In this document: in pieces, positions 45,081 through 54,253 of the stretch | Layout of the letters: every line of letters begins with the position of its first letter | Numbering within the stretch: position 1 is the stretch's first letter | Source: Arthrobacter gallicola | GTDB lineage: Bacteria; Actinomycetota; Actinomycetes; Actinomycetales; Micrococcaceae | Assembly (NCBI RefSeq): GCF_014836775.1 | Contig: NZ_JACSQD010000001.1 | Location: forward strand, 803,681 to 867,680 | Reading direction: 5' to 3' | DNA length: 64,000 nt | Notes under the pieces: model-generated | Databases searched by the model: none | Seen by the model: the letters and a program-made list of their open reading frames with translations, nothing else | Told to the model about the DNA's origin: nothing | Program-made: the position numbers and the translations under genes

Positions 45081-46138
45081 GCACGCCCACCCTGAAGCAG
45101 TCCCCCGTTCACGAGTTCAGCCGCATCCACGGCATCGGGGCCTTCCGTCCCGATGTGATCGTCAGCAACGACGACGTCTGCCAGTGGATCGACTCGTCCG
45201 ACGAGTGGATCCGCCAGCGGACCGGCATCGTCACCCGGCACCGGGCTGACAAGGGAACCTCCGTGGTGGACATGGCAGAGTTCGCCGGACGCGAGGCGCT
45301 GGAGAAGGCCGGCATCGACGGCTCCGCCCTGGGCGCGGTCATCGTCTCCACCGTGACCCACCCCTATGCCACCCCTTCCGCCGCTGCCCAGGTAGCGGAC
45401 CGGCTCGGCGCCACCCCGGCACCCGCTTATGACGTCTCCGCAGCCTGCGCCGGCTACTGCTACGGCATCGCCCAGGCCGACGCGCTCGTCCGCTCCGGCG
45501 CCGCCGAGTACGTTCTGGTGATCGGCGTGGAGAAGCTGTCGGACTTCATCGACAACACCGAACGCACGATTTCCTTCCTGCTCGGCGACGGCGCGGGAGC
45601 CGTCGTCGTCGGCCCGTCCTCCACTCCCGGCATTGGCCCGTCAGTCTGGGGTTCGGACGGCAGCAAGTCCGGTGCCATCGGCATGACGCATTCCATGCTC
45701 GAAGTCCGCGAGCTCTCCCTCGCCGCGGAAGCCGACGGATCGCTTCCCGCTTCAGTCCTTGCCGAACGCGAAACCAAGCTCTGGCCCACCCTCCGCCAGG
45801 ACGGCCAGACGGTCTTCCGCTGGGCAGTGTGGGAAATGGCGAAAGCGGCCCAGCAGGCCCTGGACGCCGCCGGCATCACCGCGGCCGACCTTTCGGCTTT
45901 TGTCCCGCACCAGGCGAACATGCGGATCATCGATGAGATGGCCAAGCAGCTGAAGCTGCCCGAGTCCGTGGTCATTGCCCGGGATATCGCAGATGCCGGG
46001 AATACCTCCGCCGCGTCGATCCCCCTGGCGACCCACCGTCTGCTCACCGAACACCCCGAGCTCAGCGGCAAACTCTCGCTGCAGATCGGATTCGGTGCCG
46101 GACTGGTCTTCGGTGCCCAGGTAGTAGTCCTCCCCTAG
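45077..46138 (+). CDS. fabH: Beta-ketoacyl-ACP synthase III
   Basis: 353 residues. It starts fatty-acid synthesis by condensing a short acyl-CoA with malonyl-ACP; in actinobacteria branched primers are typical. The catalytic Cys124 is in DVSAACAGYCYG; the His is in FVPHQANMRI and the Asn in AGNTSAASIPLA. The N-terminus is slightly extended. GTG at 45077 overlaps the fabD stop, implying coupled translation. acpP follows after 77 nt. Confidence 0.96.
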   Translation: MSTPTLKQSPVHEFSRIHGIGAFRPDVIVSNDDVCQWIDSSDEWIRQRTGIVTRHRADKGTSVVDMAEFAGREALEKAGIDGSALGAVIVSTVTHPYATPSAAAQVADRLGATPAPAYDVSAACAGYCYGIAQADALVRSGAAEYVLVIGVEKLSDFIDNTERTISFLLGDGAGAVVVGPSSTPGIGPSVWGSDGSKSGAIGMTHSMLEVRELSLAAEADGSLPASVLAERETKLWPTLRQDGQTVFRWAVWEMAKAAQQALDAAGITAADLSAFVPHQANMRIIDEMAKQLKLPESVVIARDIADAGNTSAASIPLATHRLLTEHPELSGKLSLQIGFGAGLVFGAQVVVLP

Positions 46139-46215
46139 TTTCCAAGCCACACCGCTTCAGGCGGTTGGAAAACCCAGGCCGGTCCAGAACCGGCATTACA
46201 GAAAAAGGAGCCCCC

Positions 46216-46461
46216 ATGGCTAGCAACGAAGAAATCCTGGCCGGTCTCGCCGAGATCGTCAACGAGGAAACCGGCCTGGCCCCCGAGGCCGTCGAGCTCG
46301 ACAAGTCCTTCACGGATGACCTGGACATCGACTCCATCTCGATGATGACCATCGTGGTCAACGCCGAGGAAAAGTTCGGTGTGCGTATCCCCGACGAAGA
46401 GGTCAAGAACCTCAAGACCGTTGGCGACGCAGTCGACTTCATCTCCAACGCCCAGGCGTAG
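46216..46461 (+). CDS. acpP: Acyl carrier protein
   Basis: 81 residues, acidic. The phosphopantetheine attachment site is Ser40 in DLDIDSISMM; the usual motif D-S-L reads D-S-I here. It carries the growing acyl chain between Fab enzymes. The ATG at 46216 has AAGGAG 6-7 nt upstream; an in-frame upstream reading would add a basic tail and is rejected. fabF follows after about 106 nt. Confidence 0.96.
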   Translation: MASNEEILAGLAEIVNEETGLAPEAVELDKSFTDDLDIDSISMMTIVVNAEEKFGVRIPDEEVKNLKTVGDAVDFISNAQA

Positions 46462-46567
46462 TTCGTGGAGGGCGGCCGCTGCCGGTGCGGCGGCCGCCCT
46501 TTACAGCAACACGCGCCGCCGCGCCCCGGGTGGGCGCACCACCCAAAAATTTCCAAGAGAGTGAATC

Positions 46568-47809
46568 ATGGCCCGCAAAGTAGTCATTACCGGCCTCGGC
46601 GCAACGACGCCGATCGGCGGAGATGTCCCGACCATGTGGAAGAACGCCCTGAAGGGTGTTTCCGGTGCCCGCACACTGGAAGACGACTGGGTGGAGCAGT
46701 ACAGCCTGCCGGTCACCTTCGCGGCGCGCGTGTCCACACCTGCCACTGACGTCCTCTCCCGGGTCGAAGCCAAGCGGATGGATCCCTCCACCCAGTTCGC
46801 CGTCGTCGCCTCCCGCGAGGCCTGGGCGGACTCCGGACTGGCGGAATCCGACGTTGACCACGACCGGCTGGCGGTTTCCTTCGCCACCGGCATTGGCGGC
46901 GTGTGGACCCTGCTCGATGCCTGGGACACCCTGCGCGAAAAGGGTCCCCGGCGCGTCCTGCCAATGACAGTCCCGATGCTGATGCCCAACGGTCCGGCCG
47001 CTGCTGTCAGTCTGGACCTCGGCGCCCGAGCGGGCGCCCACACACCCGTTTCTGCTTGTGCCTCCGGCACCGAAGCCCTGCACCAGGGACTTGAGCTGAT
47101 CCGTTCCGGCAAGGCCGACATCGTCGTCGTCGGCGGAGCGGAAGCAGCGATCCACCCCATGCCGCTGGCGTCCTTCGCGTCCATGCAGGCCCTGTCCAAG
47201 CGCAACGATGACCCCGAGCGTGCCTCCCGCCCCTATGACAGGGACCGCGACGGTTTCGTGATGGGCGAGGGCGCAGGTGCCCTGGTGCTTGAGGCCGAGG
47301 AACATGCCCAGGCCCGCGGCGCCCGGATCTACGCGGAACTGGCCGGAACGGCAGTCACCGCCGACGCCTACCACATTACGGCTCCCGATCCCGAGGGACT
47401 GGGCGCGACCCGGGCCCTCAAGGCAGCCCTCTTCGATGCCCGCGCCCACGCCGAAGACGTGGTGCACGTCAACGCGCATGCAACCTCCACCCCCGTGGGC
47501 GACAAGCCCGAGTACACCGCCCTGAAGAGTGCCCTCGGCGCGCACGTGGACAACGTTGCCGTCTCGGCGACGAAGTCCCAGACCGGACACCTGCTCGGAG
47601 CTTCCGGCGCCGTCGAAGCAGTGATGACAGCTATGGCCGTTTACACGCGGCAGGCCCCTGCCACCATCAACCTCGACAACCAGGATCCGGAAATTCCGCT
47701 GGACGTCGTCACCTCCGCCCGTAACCTGCCGGCCGGCGACATCGTGGCCCTGAACAACTCCTTCGGCTTCGGCGGGCACAACGCCGTCGTGGCCCTGCGG
47801 AACCACTAA
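46568..47809 (+). CDS. fabF: Beta-ketoacyl-ACP synthase II
   Basis: 413 residues. It is the elongating condensing enzyme of type II fatty-acid synthesis. The catalytic Cys164 is in PVSACASGTEAL; the two His are in VNAHATSTPVGD and KSQTGHLLGASG. The C-terminus NNSFGFGGHNAVV is standard. ATG at 46568 is preceded by AGAGAG. Last gene of the fasR-fab cluster, closed by a strong terminator. Together with fabD, fabH and acpP it covers initiation and elongation; fabG, fabI and acc genes are elsewhere. Confidence 0.96.
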   Translation: MARKVVITGLGATTPIGGDVPTMWKNALKGVSGARTLEDDWVEQYSLPVTFAARVSTPATDVLSRVEAKRMDPSTQFAVVASREAWADSGLAESDVDHDRLAVSFATGIGGVWTLLDAWDTLREKGPRRVLPMTVPMLMPNGPAAAVSLDLGARAGAHTPVSACASGTEALHQGLELIRSGKADIVVVGGAEAAIHPMPLASFASMQALSKRNDDPERASRPYDRDRDGFVMGEGAGALVLEAEEHAQARGARIYAELAGTAVTADAYHITAPDPEGLGATRALKAALFDARAHAEDVVHVNAHATSTPVGDKPEYTALKSALGAHVDNVAVSATKSQTGHLLGASGAVEAVMTAMAVYTRQAPATINLDNQDPEIPLDVVTSARNLPAGDIVALNNSFGFGGHNAVVALRNH

Positions 47810-47820
47810 AGCGCCGAACG

Positions 47821-47863
47821 CGGCTAAGGCCGGGATCCCTTTCGGGGATCCCGGCCTTAGCCG
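47821..47863 (+). terminator. Terminator of the fab cluster
   Basis: 19-bp perfect stem (CGGCTAAGGCCGGGATCCC and complement) with loop TTTCG, then TTT. It begins 12 nt after fabF. Confidence 0.93.
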
Positions 47864-47913
47864 TTTAAAGACGCTGTTGCTGCGGAAAATCCGGTGCGGA
47901 AGGAACCGCGGAG

Positions 47914-48417
47914 TCAGCCGACCTGGTGCAGCCAGCGGACGGGAGCGCCGTCGGCTGCATGGCGGAACGGCTCAAGTTCGTCGTCCCAGGCTTCGCCGAG
48001 TGCGAGGGAGAGTTCGTGGTAAACGGCTGCGGGGTCGCCCGCACCGTTTTCGTAGGCGTAGCGGATCCGGTCCTCGGAGACCATGATGTTCCCGTGCACG
48101 TCGGTGGTGGCGTGGAAGATACCGAGTTCCGGGGTGTGGGACCAGCGGCTGCCGTCGGCTCCGGCGCTGGGCTGCTCGGTGACTTCGTAGCGGAGGTGGG
48201 CCCAGCCGCGCAGCGCGGAGGCAAGCAGTGATCCTGTCCCCTGCGGGCCGGACCAGGCAAGCTCAGCGCGTACCATTCCGGGAGCAGCAGGCTGGGGTGC
48301 CCAGTCGAAGTCGCTCCGCTTCTCAACCACGGATCCGACGGCCCATTCGATATGCGGGCACAACGCAGAAGGGGCTGAGTGCACGAACAATACGCCGTGC
48401 GCCATCACAACAGTCAT
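47914..48417 (-). CDS. DUF3145 family protein
   Basis: 167 residues from the ATG at 48417, which has GGAGGA 4 nt upstream; a longer frame upstream is not supported. The sequence MAHGVLFVHSAPSALCPHIEWAVGSV and the C-terminal GEAWDDELEPFRHAADGAPVRWLHQVG match DUF3145, a small actinobacterial family of unknown function usually found beside the fab cluster. It has no signal peptide and is probably cytosolic. Convergent with fabF. Confidence 0.88.
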   Translation of the reverse strand: MTVVMAHGVLFVHSAPSALCPHIEWAVGSVVEKRSDFDWAPQPAAPGMVRAELAWSGPQGTGSLLASALRGWAHLRYEVTEQPSAGADGSRWSHTPELGIFHATTDVHGNIMVSEDRIRYAYENGAGDPAAVYHELSLALGEAWDDELEPFRHAADGAPVRWLHQVG

Positions 48418-48629
48418 TCCATCCTCCGTAGCTGTAGGTGCGTCTTCCCCAACGACCTGCAAACGGGACGAAATCTGCCTGTGTGCCCTGAAACTGCCGC
48501 AGTCCTCTGGCATTGCCGGACTACTCGGTGTGAGACCTAGCATCATTGTGCCGCATGATACGCAATTACGCCAATGAAACTACTGGGTTGTCAGTTGATT
48601 CCCGCGCACGCTCCTAGGTGGTGGGAGCT

Positions 48630-49673
48630 TCAGGCGCGGGGGTGCGCCTGCTGGTAGCTGGTGCGGAGCCGGTCCACAGAAACATGGGTGTAGAGCTGGG
48701 TGGTTGCGAGGCTGCTGTGGCCCAGGATTTCCTGCACGCTGCGCAGGTCCGCCCCGCCGTCCAGCAGATGCGTGGCTGCGCTGTGGCGCAGGGCATGGGG
48801 ACCGCTGGCGGAGGTGTCTCCGAGTGCCTCAAAAAGTGCCGAGGTGACCGCCCGGACCTGGCGCTGGTCAATCCGCCGGCCGCGCCGGCCCAGGAACAGC
48901 GCCGGGCCGCTGTCCGGAGTGGCCAGTGCCGGACGCCCCCTGCGGAGCCAGTCGTCAACGGCCAGCGCAGCGGGCAGCCCGTAGGGCACCGTGCGTTCCT
49001 TGTTTCCCTTGCCCAGAACCTTCAGCGTGCGGCGCTCCAGGTCGAGATCGTCGCTGTCCAGGCCGGCAAGCTCCCCCACCCGGATGCCGGTGGCGTAGAG
49101 CAGTTCCACCAGCGCGCGGTCGCGGAGGGCCACTGCATCGCCTTCCCCGGCGGCCGTTGCCAGCGTCTCGAAGAGGACAGCGAGCTGGGCCGGGCGGAGC
49201 ACACCGGGAAGGGTCTTGGTGCGCTTCGGCGCTTTGAGTCGGAGTGCAGGATCCGCGGTAATCCGTTCCTCCCGCAGGGCCCAGCCGGTGAACGCACGGG
49301 CGGTGGCCGCCCGGCGTGCCAGGGTCGCCCGCGCCAGGCCGGCTTCATTCAGGGAACCCAGCCAGCCGCGGAGCACGTGCAGGTCAATTTCAGCCAGACT
49401 GGTCAGGCCCAGCCCGGCCGCGTAGTCCAGCAGACCCGAGATGTCACCGAGGTACGCCCGGACCGTGTGTTCGGAGCGGGCGCGCTCGGAGGTGAGATAG
49501 CTGGCGAAGGATTCCAGGGCCTGGTTGAACTCCGCCGGCCGGGCGGCTGCGGGATCCCCCTCCGCGGCCCTGCTGCCGGTGCCCGTTGGGCCCGCCGGAT
49601 CCCCCTCCGGGGTGTTCCCGGCAGGGTTTGTATCGTTCCCTGCGGCTGAGGTTCCCCTGCTGTTCTGGCTCAC
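48630..49673 (-). CDS. xerC: Tyrosine recombinase XerC
   Basis: 347 residues from the GTG at 49673. The first 50 residues are a Gly/Pro-rich tail, then the SAM-like core-binding domain ([30 protein letters not shown]) and the catalytic domain. The active residues are Arg in ATGIRVGEL, Lys in [11 protein letters not shown], His/Arg in [12 protein letters not shown], His in [10 protein letters not shown] and Tyr in [10 protein letters not shown]. It resolves chromosome dimers at dif with XerD. The GTG leaves 31 nt to ogt; an in-frame ATG at 49793 would overlap ogt by 89 nt. Confidence 0.9.
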   Translation of the reverse strand: MSQNSRGTSAAGNDTNPAGNTPEGDPAGPTGTGSRAAEGDPAAARPAEFNQALESFASYLTSERARSEHTVRAYLGDISGLLDYAAGLGLTSLAEIDLHVLRGWLGSLNEAGLARATLARRAATARAFTGWALREERITADPALRLKAPKRTKTLPGVLRPAQLAVLFETLATAAGEGDAVALRDRALVELLYATGIRVGELAGLDSDDLDLERRTLKVLGKGNKERTVPYGLPAALAVDDWLRRGRPALATPDSGPALFLGRRGRRIDQRQVRAVTSALFEALGDTSASGPHALRHSAATHLLDGGADLRSVQEILGHSSLATTQLYTHVSVDRLRTSYQQAHPRA

Positions 49674-49704
49674 TGTCCCACTTTCCCCGCTTTTCGGGAC
49701 GCCT

Positions 49705-50229
49705 TCAAGCAGGCACACCGGACCCGGAGCACTGCTGGCGGAGCGCGCCGGTCTGGGGTCCGGCTTCGAGCTCCAGCAGGGCGCGTTTGGCATCCACTCC
49801 GCCGGAGTAGCCGGTCAGGGCGCCCCTGGCCCCGACCACCCGATGCGTAGGCACCACAATATTCAGGGCGTTGCGGGAGAGCGCAGCACCTACCCCACGC
49901 GCCTTGGCTGCGTCACCGAGATCCAGAGCCAACTGTTTGTAGCTGCGGGTTTGGCCATACGGAATAGCGCTGACTGCGTCCCACACCTGCTGCTGGAAGG
50001 GCGTACCGGCCTGGCTGATTGGCAGGCTGAAACAGCACCGCCGACCGTCGAAGTACTCATCAAGCTGGCGTTCGGCTGCCTCGAACCCGGTGTCAGCCGC
50101 CAAACCATAGCGGGAAGCCACCGGGGACGCCGGGTCCGGCGCGGATGGTTCAACCGCGATGAGCACTGAGTCCTCCGCTACCAGCGTGAAGATTCCGAGT
50201 GGGGACGTGATGACTTTGTGGCTTCGCAT
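49705..50229 (-). CDS. ogt: Ogt-family alkyltransferase homologue lacking the acceptor cysteine
   Basis: 174 residues with the N-terminal and the DNA-binding C-terminal domains of O6-alkylguanine-DNA alkyltransferase ([37 protein letters not shown] with the Arg finger, [20 protein letters not shown]). The acceptor motif PCHRV reads Pro127-Thr128-His129-Arg130: codon ACG at 49848-49846 replaces Cys. Without the thiol it cannot accept the alkyl group, so it may act like alkyltransferase-like proteins that only flag damage. ATG at 50229 has GGAAGGA 7 nt upstream. It sits between dprA and xerC. Confidence 0.85.
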   Translation of the reverse strand: MRSHKVITSPLGIFTLVAEDSVLIAVEPSAPDPASPVASRYGLAADTGFEAAERQLDEYFDGRRCCFSLPISQAGTPFQQQVWDAVSAIPYGQTRSYKQLALDLGDAAKARGVGAALSRNALNIVVPTHRVVGARGALTGYSGGVDAKRALLELEAGPQTGALRQQCSGSGVPA

Positions 50230-50275
50230 AATGCTGTCCTTCCATAGATGGAGAAACTGAAAAATGGTTGGTGCG

Positions 50276-51511
50276 TTACCGCGCGGCACGCTGCCACAGT
50301 CCTGCCCGGGAGCGCCGGGCGAGGCCCTCCAGCTCCAGGCGCGCCAGACCGGCACGGACGGCCGGAACACCCAGGCCTGCCACAACAGCCAGTTTTTCCA
50401 CCACGGCCCCGGACCGCAGCGGCAGGGCATCCAGCAGCAGGATGTCTTCGACAGCCAGACCATCGTGGTCCGCGCGTTGGTGGTCCCCGGTCTCCGGCTG
50501 GGTGTCACCCGGGGAAGCGGCGTGGGAGAGCCCAATCGGATCAGCCAGTTCCAGGATCTCGGATGCATCGGTCACGCAGACCGCGCTGCCGTCGCGGAGC
50601 AGCCGGTGACAGCCGGCGGAGTTGGCGGAATAGACCGGCCCCGGGACTGCCCCGACGCCGCGGCCGAGGCCGGCCGCGTGGTGCGCCGTGTTCAGTGCAC
50701 CGGAACGCCAGCGCGCTTCCACTACGACGGTTGCCGCGCTGAGTGCTGCGATGAGGCGGTTTCGCTGCAGGAACCTCCATCGGGTGGGCGCGGATCCCGG
50801 TGGCACTTCGCTCAGGACCAGGCCCCGGTCCGCCACAGCGCGCAGCAGGTCCTCATTGCCCGCAGGATAGAAGCGGTCGACTCCGCCGGCCAGCACAGCG
50901 ATGGTCCGGAGGGGTTCCCCCGGCTCCGGTCCATCCCGGTCCGCCACGGCGAGCGCGGACCGGTGGGCCTGCGCATCGATGCCGTAGGCACCTCCGGAAA
51001 TGACTGTCCGGCCACGCTGCGCCAGGCCCGCGGCCAGGTCTCCGGTGATGGCCAGCCCGTAGGCGGTTGCATCCCGGGATCCGACAACCGCGATACAGTG
51101 CGGCGCAGCGGGCACGGCGGCACCTCCCCTGGCCCACAGACAGAACGGCATCCCCAGCCCCAGGTCATAGAGCGCCTCCGGCCAGCCGTGGTACTCCGGA
51201 ACAAGCAGGGTTCCACCGAACCGAACAGCAGTGGCCAGGTCCCGGTCCGGGGCAAGGCCGGCAGCCCGTGGACGCCAGCGTTCCAGCGCCTCGGCCAGGG
51301 CCCGTCCGGGGGCACGGATGCCGCTTTCATCCAGCAGGCTGCTGACCCGGCGGCGTACGGCCTCCCCGGGCGGTTCCTCCCCGGACGCAATCCGGGCGGC
51401 GTGTTCCGGACCCACGGCTGTGACCAGTGCCTGGCCCATGGTGTCCGAGGGCTCGATGAGGCGGGACAGCGCGGCCCGTGCCCGGAGAATCCCGGGAACA
51501 GCCGCGTTCAT
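50276..51511 (-). CDS. dprA: DNA-processing protein DprA
   Basis: 411 residues. The Rossmann-like core (AVVGSRDATAYGLAITGDLAAGLAQRGRTVISGGAYGIDAQAHRSAL to PAGNEDLLRAV and RNRLIAALSAATVVVEARWRSGALNTAHHA) is typical. DprA loads RecA on incoming single strands in natural transformation. It has an N-terminal helical region and a C-terminal winged-helix-like part (ILLLDALPLRSGAVVEKLAVVAGL). The ATG at 51511 overlaps the comM stop by 4 nt. Part of the common yraN-comM-dprA operon. Confidence 0.94.
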   Translation of the reverse strand: MNAAVPGILRARAALSRLIEPSDTMGQALVTAVGPEHAARIASGEEPPGEAVRRRVSSLLDESGIRAPGRALAEALERWRPRAAGLAPDRDLATAVRFGGTLLVPEYHGWPEALYDLGLGMPFCLWARGGAAVPAAPHCIAVVGSRDATAYGLAITGDLAAGLAQRGRTVISGGAYGIDAQAHRSALAVADRDGPEPGEPLRTIAVLAGGVDRFYPAGNEDLLRAVADRGLVLSEVPPGSAPTRWRFLQRNRLIAALSAATVVVEARWRSGALNTAHHAAGLGRGVGAVPGPVYSANSAGCHRLLRDGSAVCVTDASEILELADPIGLSHAASPGDTQPETGDHQRADHDGLAVEDILLLDALPLRSGAVVEKLAVVAGLGVPAVRAGLARLELEGLARRSRAGLWQRAAR

Positions 51512-53061
51512 GCGGCCACCGCCTGCTGCCGGAAACTGAGGGCCTGGCCGATGTCGTCGGCGTCCGGAGCGCTGTGCCCGGCCAGATCGGCGATGGACCA
51601 GGCCACGCGCAGCACCCGATCGTATCCGCGGGCGGTTAGGGACTGCCGATCCATGGCCCGGTCAAGGGCCTTCGTGGCGTTCACCGGCGGCTTCAGCGGG
51701 CCGCGCAGGACCGTGCCCGGGACCTCGGCGTTGGTCTCACAGCTCCACGGGCGGAGGCGCTCACGCTGGCGTTGCCGCGCCTGGACCACTCGCCGGGCAA
51801 CATCCACAGTTTTCTCGGCACCACCGGCCGCTGCGAATTCCGGCAGCGAAACGCGGCGGATCTCCAGTTGCAGGTCCACCCGGTCAAGCAGCGGACCGGA
51901 AAGCCTGCCGAAGTAGCGGCGCCGCTGGAGTGCGCTGCAGGTACAGTCGATACCCTTTCCGCTTGCCAGTCCGCAGGGACAGGGGTTGGCTGCCAGCACC
52001 AGCTGGAAGCGTGCAGGGTACACAGCCGTGCCGGCGGCCCGGTGCAGTACCAGCGTGCCGCTCTCCAGCGGCTGGCGCAGGGCGTCCAGTACCCGTGCCT
52101 CGTATTCGGGTGCCTCGTCCAGGAAGAGAACTCCCCGGTGCGCACGGGACGCGGCTCCGGGACGCGGGATGCCAGCACCGCCTCCGATCACGGCCGCGGC
52201 AGTGGCGGTATGGTGTGGGCTTTCGAACGGCGGGCGCCGGATCAGCCCGGTGCAGGGACCGCCGCGGACATCGAGTGAATGGATGGCCGTGACTTCCATG
52301 GCTGCGGTGTCCTCCAAATCCGGCAGAAGGCCGGGCAGCCGTTCCGCGAGCATCGTTTTTCCTGCGCCCGGCGGACCCGTCATCAGCAGGTGGTGCGCAC
52401 CGGCGGCGGCCACCTCCAGCGCAAACCGGGCTTCGGTCTGGCCGGCGATGTCTGCGAGGTCCGGATCCCCGCGCTGGGACCGGAGCTCCCCCTCATCGGT
52501 CCGCTGGTCCGGCTTGGCCGCCGGCGTATCCGGAGGGAAAACCAGCTGTTCGGGGTCGGCTCCGAACCGCCGGGCAACGGCGGCCAGGGAGGTGAACCCG
52601 CCCACCCGGGCGGCCGGCACCAGGGAGGCTTCAGCACCGTTGGCTTCCGCCACCACGATGTCCTGGAATCCGGCGTCGACGGCCGCCATCACCGAAGGAA
52701 GGATGCCGCGCAGCGGACGCAGCCTCCCGTCCAGACCCAGCTCGGCAAGGAACACTGTCCTGCCGGTATCCCGGATGTCTCCCGCTGCCGCCAGCGCCGC
52801 CATGACGATCGCCAGATCGAAGCCGGAGCCGCGCTTGTGGACATCCGCCGGCATGAGGTTCACGGTGATCTTCCGCCGGCTTAGTGGAAGCCCGGAGTTC
52901 TTCGCCGCTGATTTCACCCGGTCCCGTGACTCGTTCAGGGAGGCGTCCGGTAGACCCAGCAGGATAAACGCGGGGAGGTTCTGGCCAATGTCGGCCTCCA
53001 CCTCGACGATTCTTCCTTCCAGCCCCGTCAGTCCCACCCCGTAGGTGCGACCCAGCCCCAT
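51508..53061 (-). CDS. comM: ComM / YifB-like Mg-chelatase-type AAA+ protein
   Basis: 517 residues. An N-terminal Lon-like fold (VEVEADIGQNLPAFILLGLPDASLNESRDRVKSA) precedes the AAA+ module with Walker A TGPPGAGKTML and Walker B GVLFLDEAPEY. Cys-rich NPCPCGLASGKGIDCTC follows. ComM is a hexameric branch-migration helicase in transformation in other species. The ATG shares a base with the yraN stop (TGATG), and its own stop overlaps the dprA start. Confidence 0.94.
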   Translation of the reverse strand: MGLGRTYGVGLTGLEGRIVEVEADIGQNLPAFILLGLPDASLNESRDRVKSAAKNSGLPLSRRKITVNLMPADVHKRGSGFDLAIVMAALAAAGDIRDTGRTVFLAELGLDGRLRPLRGILPSVMAAVDAGFQDIVVAEANGAEASLVPAARVGGFTSLAAVARRFGADPEQLVFPPDTPAAKPDQRTDEGELRSQRGDPDLADIAGQTEARFALEVAAAGAHHLLMTGPPGAGKTMLAERLPGLLPDLEDTAAMEVTAIHSLDVRGGPCTGLIRRPPFESPHHTATAAAVIGGGAGIPRPGAASRAHRGVLFLDEAPEYEARVLDALRQPLESGTLVLHRAAGTAVYPARFQLVLAANPCPCGLASGKGIDCTCSALQRRRYFGRLSGPLLDRVDLQLEIRRVSLPEFAAAGGAEKTVDVARRVVQARQRQRERLRPWSCETNAEVPGTVLRGPLKPPVNATKALDRAMDRQSLTARGYDRVLRVAWSIADLAGHSAPDADDIGQALSFRQQAVAA

Positions 53062-53435
53062 CAGCCGATTCCTTTCAGGTGTTCGATGACGGGGTCCGGG
53101 TTTCCGGCCGAATCAGCGGACCCGGGCAGCAGCACGGAGACAGCGTCCACCCGCCAGTCCTTGGGTGAGGCCGGATGAGCCCGTGCCCAGGCGGCGGCTA
53201 ACACGTACAGCCGGGCCAGCTTTGCGGAGCTGACGGCCTCAAACGGGTGCCCGTAGTTCAGGGACGACCGGGTTTTAACCTCCACCACCACCAAGGTGGC
53301 CCCGTCCCGTACCACGAGGTCTATTTCCCCCTGCGGACACCGCCAGTTCCGTTCGAGGATGTTGTATCCGGCGGCGGTCAGATGGTCCGCAGCGAGGTCT
53401 TCACCTGTCCGGCCTAAAGCATCTTTGGCTCTCAT
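53061..53435 (-). CDS. yraN: YraN family (UPF0102) nuclease-like protein
   Basis: 124 residues from the ATG at 53435, preceded by GAAGG. The endonuclease-like fold is marked by LGRTGEDLAADHLTAAGYNILERNWRCPQGEIDLVVRDGATLVVVEVKTRSS; the Asp of EIDLV and the E-x-K of VEVKTR are the presumed metal residues. Activity is not established for the family. A longer frame to 53495 adds a basic tail without a ribosome site. First gene of the yraN-comM-dprA operon. Confidence 0.92.
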   Translation of the reverse strand: MRAKDALGRTGEDLAADHLTAAGYNILERNWRCPQGEIDLVVRDGATLVVVEVKTRSSLNYGHPFEAVSSAKLARLYVLAAAWARAHPASPKDWRVDAVSVLLPGSADSAGNPDPVIEHLKGIG

Positions 53436-53557
53436 GCCTTCAGCCTGCCCGCGGGAATCCCGCTGGCCGAGGGGATGCCGTTCCGATGTGGGCAACGGGC
53501 TCGGCAGACACGGATGTGCAGGACTAGTCAGCTGAGCGGGCGCATCAGCAGGATGGG

Positions 53558-54202
53558 TCAGCTCCGGTACAGCACCGGCGTCGGCCGCAGCCGGACAGGC
53601 CGCAGATCCAGCACCGGCGGCGGTCCGCTGAAGCCGTGGAACCCATGCAGGAGGCTGACATGCGGATGCAGCCGCGCCGCGAATGCCAGCGCCGGATCCC
53701 CGGCAGCGTATCCAGCCGGGTCCGGCACCCCGCAGGCCGCCAGGAAGTCCAGCAGCACGCCGTACAGGGTGCGGTGGACCGCATCGAGCGTAGACGTCGA
53801 AGCGAACTCCACGGCAAGAGTGGAACCGTCCCGCCCGAAACCCGCCAGCCCGCGGGGCTCCAGGACAAAATCGTCCTCCGGCAGGGCGGCGGCGGTGGCC
53901 CTCAGATACCTGGCCAGGGCCCGGTCATAGGCGCCGGTTTCGACGCCGGTGGCCACCGTGAGCCGGCCAAACGCGTCGTCGGCCTTTCCGAAATGGATCA
54001 GGGTCAGGTGCAGCCGTCCTCCGGATACCCGCCGGGTCCCCGGTGCCCGGTCCCTGGCTGCTGCCTGAAGCCGGAGCAGTTCTGCCAGCCCCGCGCCGTC
54101 GGGCTTCAGCTGCGCATAGATGCGCGCACCGGAGAACGCGCCGGGAATTCCCGGTGCACCGGCGGTGGGAACTGGATCTGGATCTGGCAGCGAAGGGGCC
54201 AC
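53558..54202 (-). CDS. 2'-5' RNA ligase family (2H phosphoesterase) protein
   Basis: 214 residues. Two H-x-T/S-type motifs mark the 2H fold: HLTLIHFG in the first half and HPHVSLLHGF in the second. Such proteins act on 2'-5' RNA bonds or cyclic phosphates; the substrate is not known here. The GTG start is at 54202. It is isolated, divergent from the GNAT gene and 122 nt downstream of the yraN start. Confidence 0.85.
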   Translation of the reverse strand: MAPSLPDPDPVPTAGAPGIPGAFSGARIYAQLKPDGAGLAELLRLQAAARDRAPGTRRVSGGRLHLTLIHFGKADDAFGRLTVATGVETGAYDRALARYLRATAAALPEDDFVLEPRGLAGFGRDGSTLAVEFASTSTLDAVHRTLYGVLLDFLAACGVPDPAGYAAGDPALAFAARLHPHVSLLHGFHGFSGPPPVLDLRPVRLRPTPVLYRS

Positions 54203-54253
54203 GAACGCAGTCTATGATGCCGTGGGCGCCCGCCGGCGCGGTACCTTGTAAAA

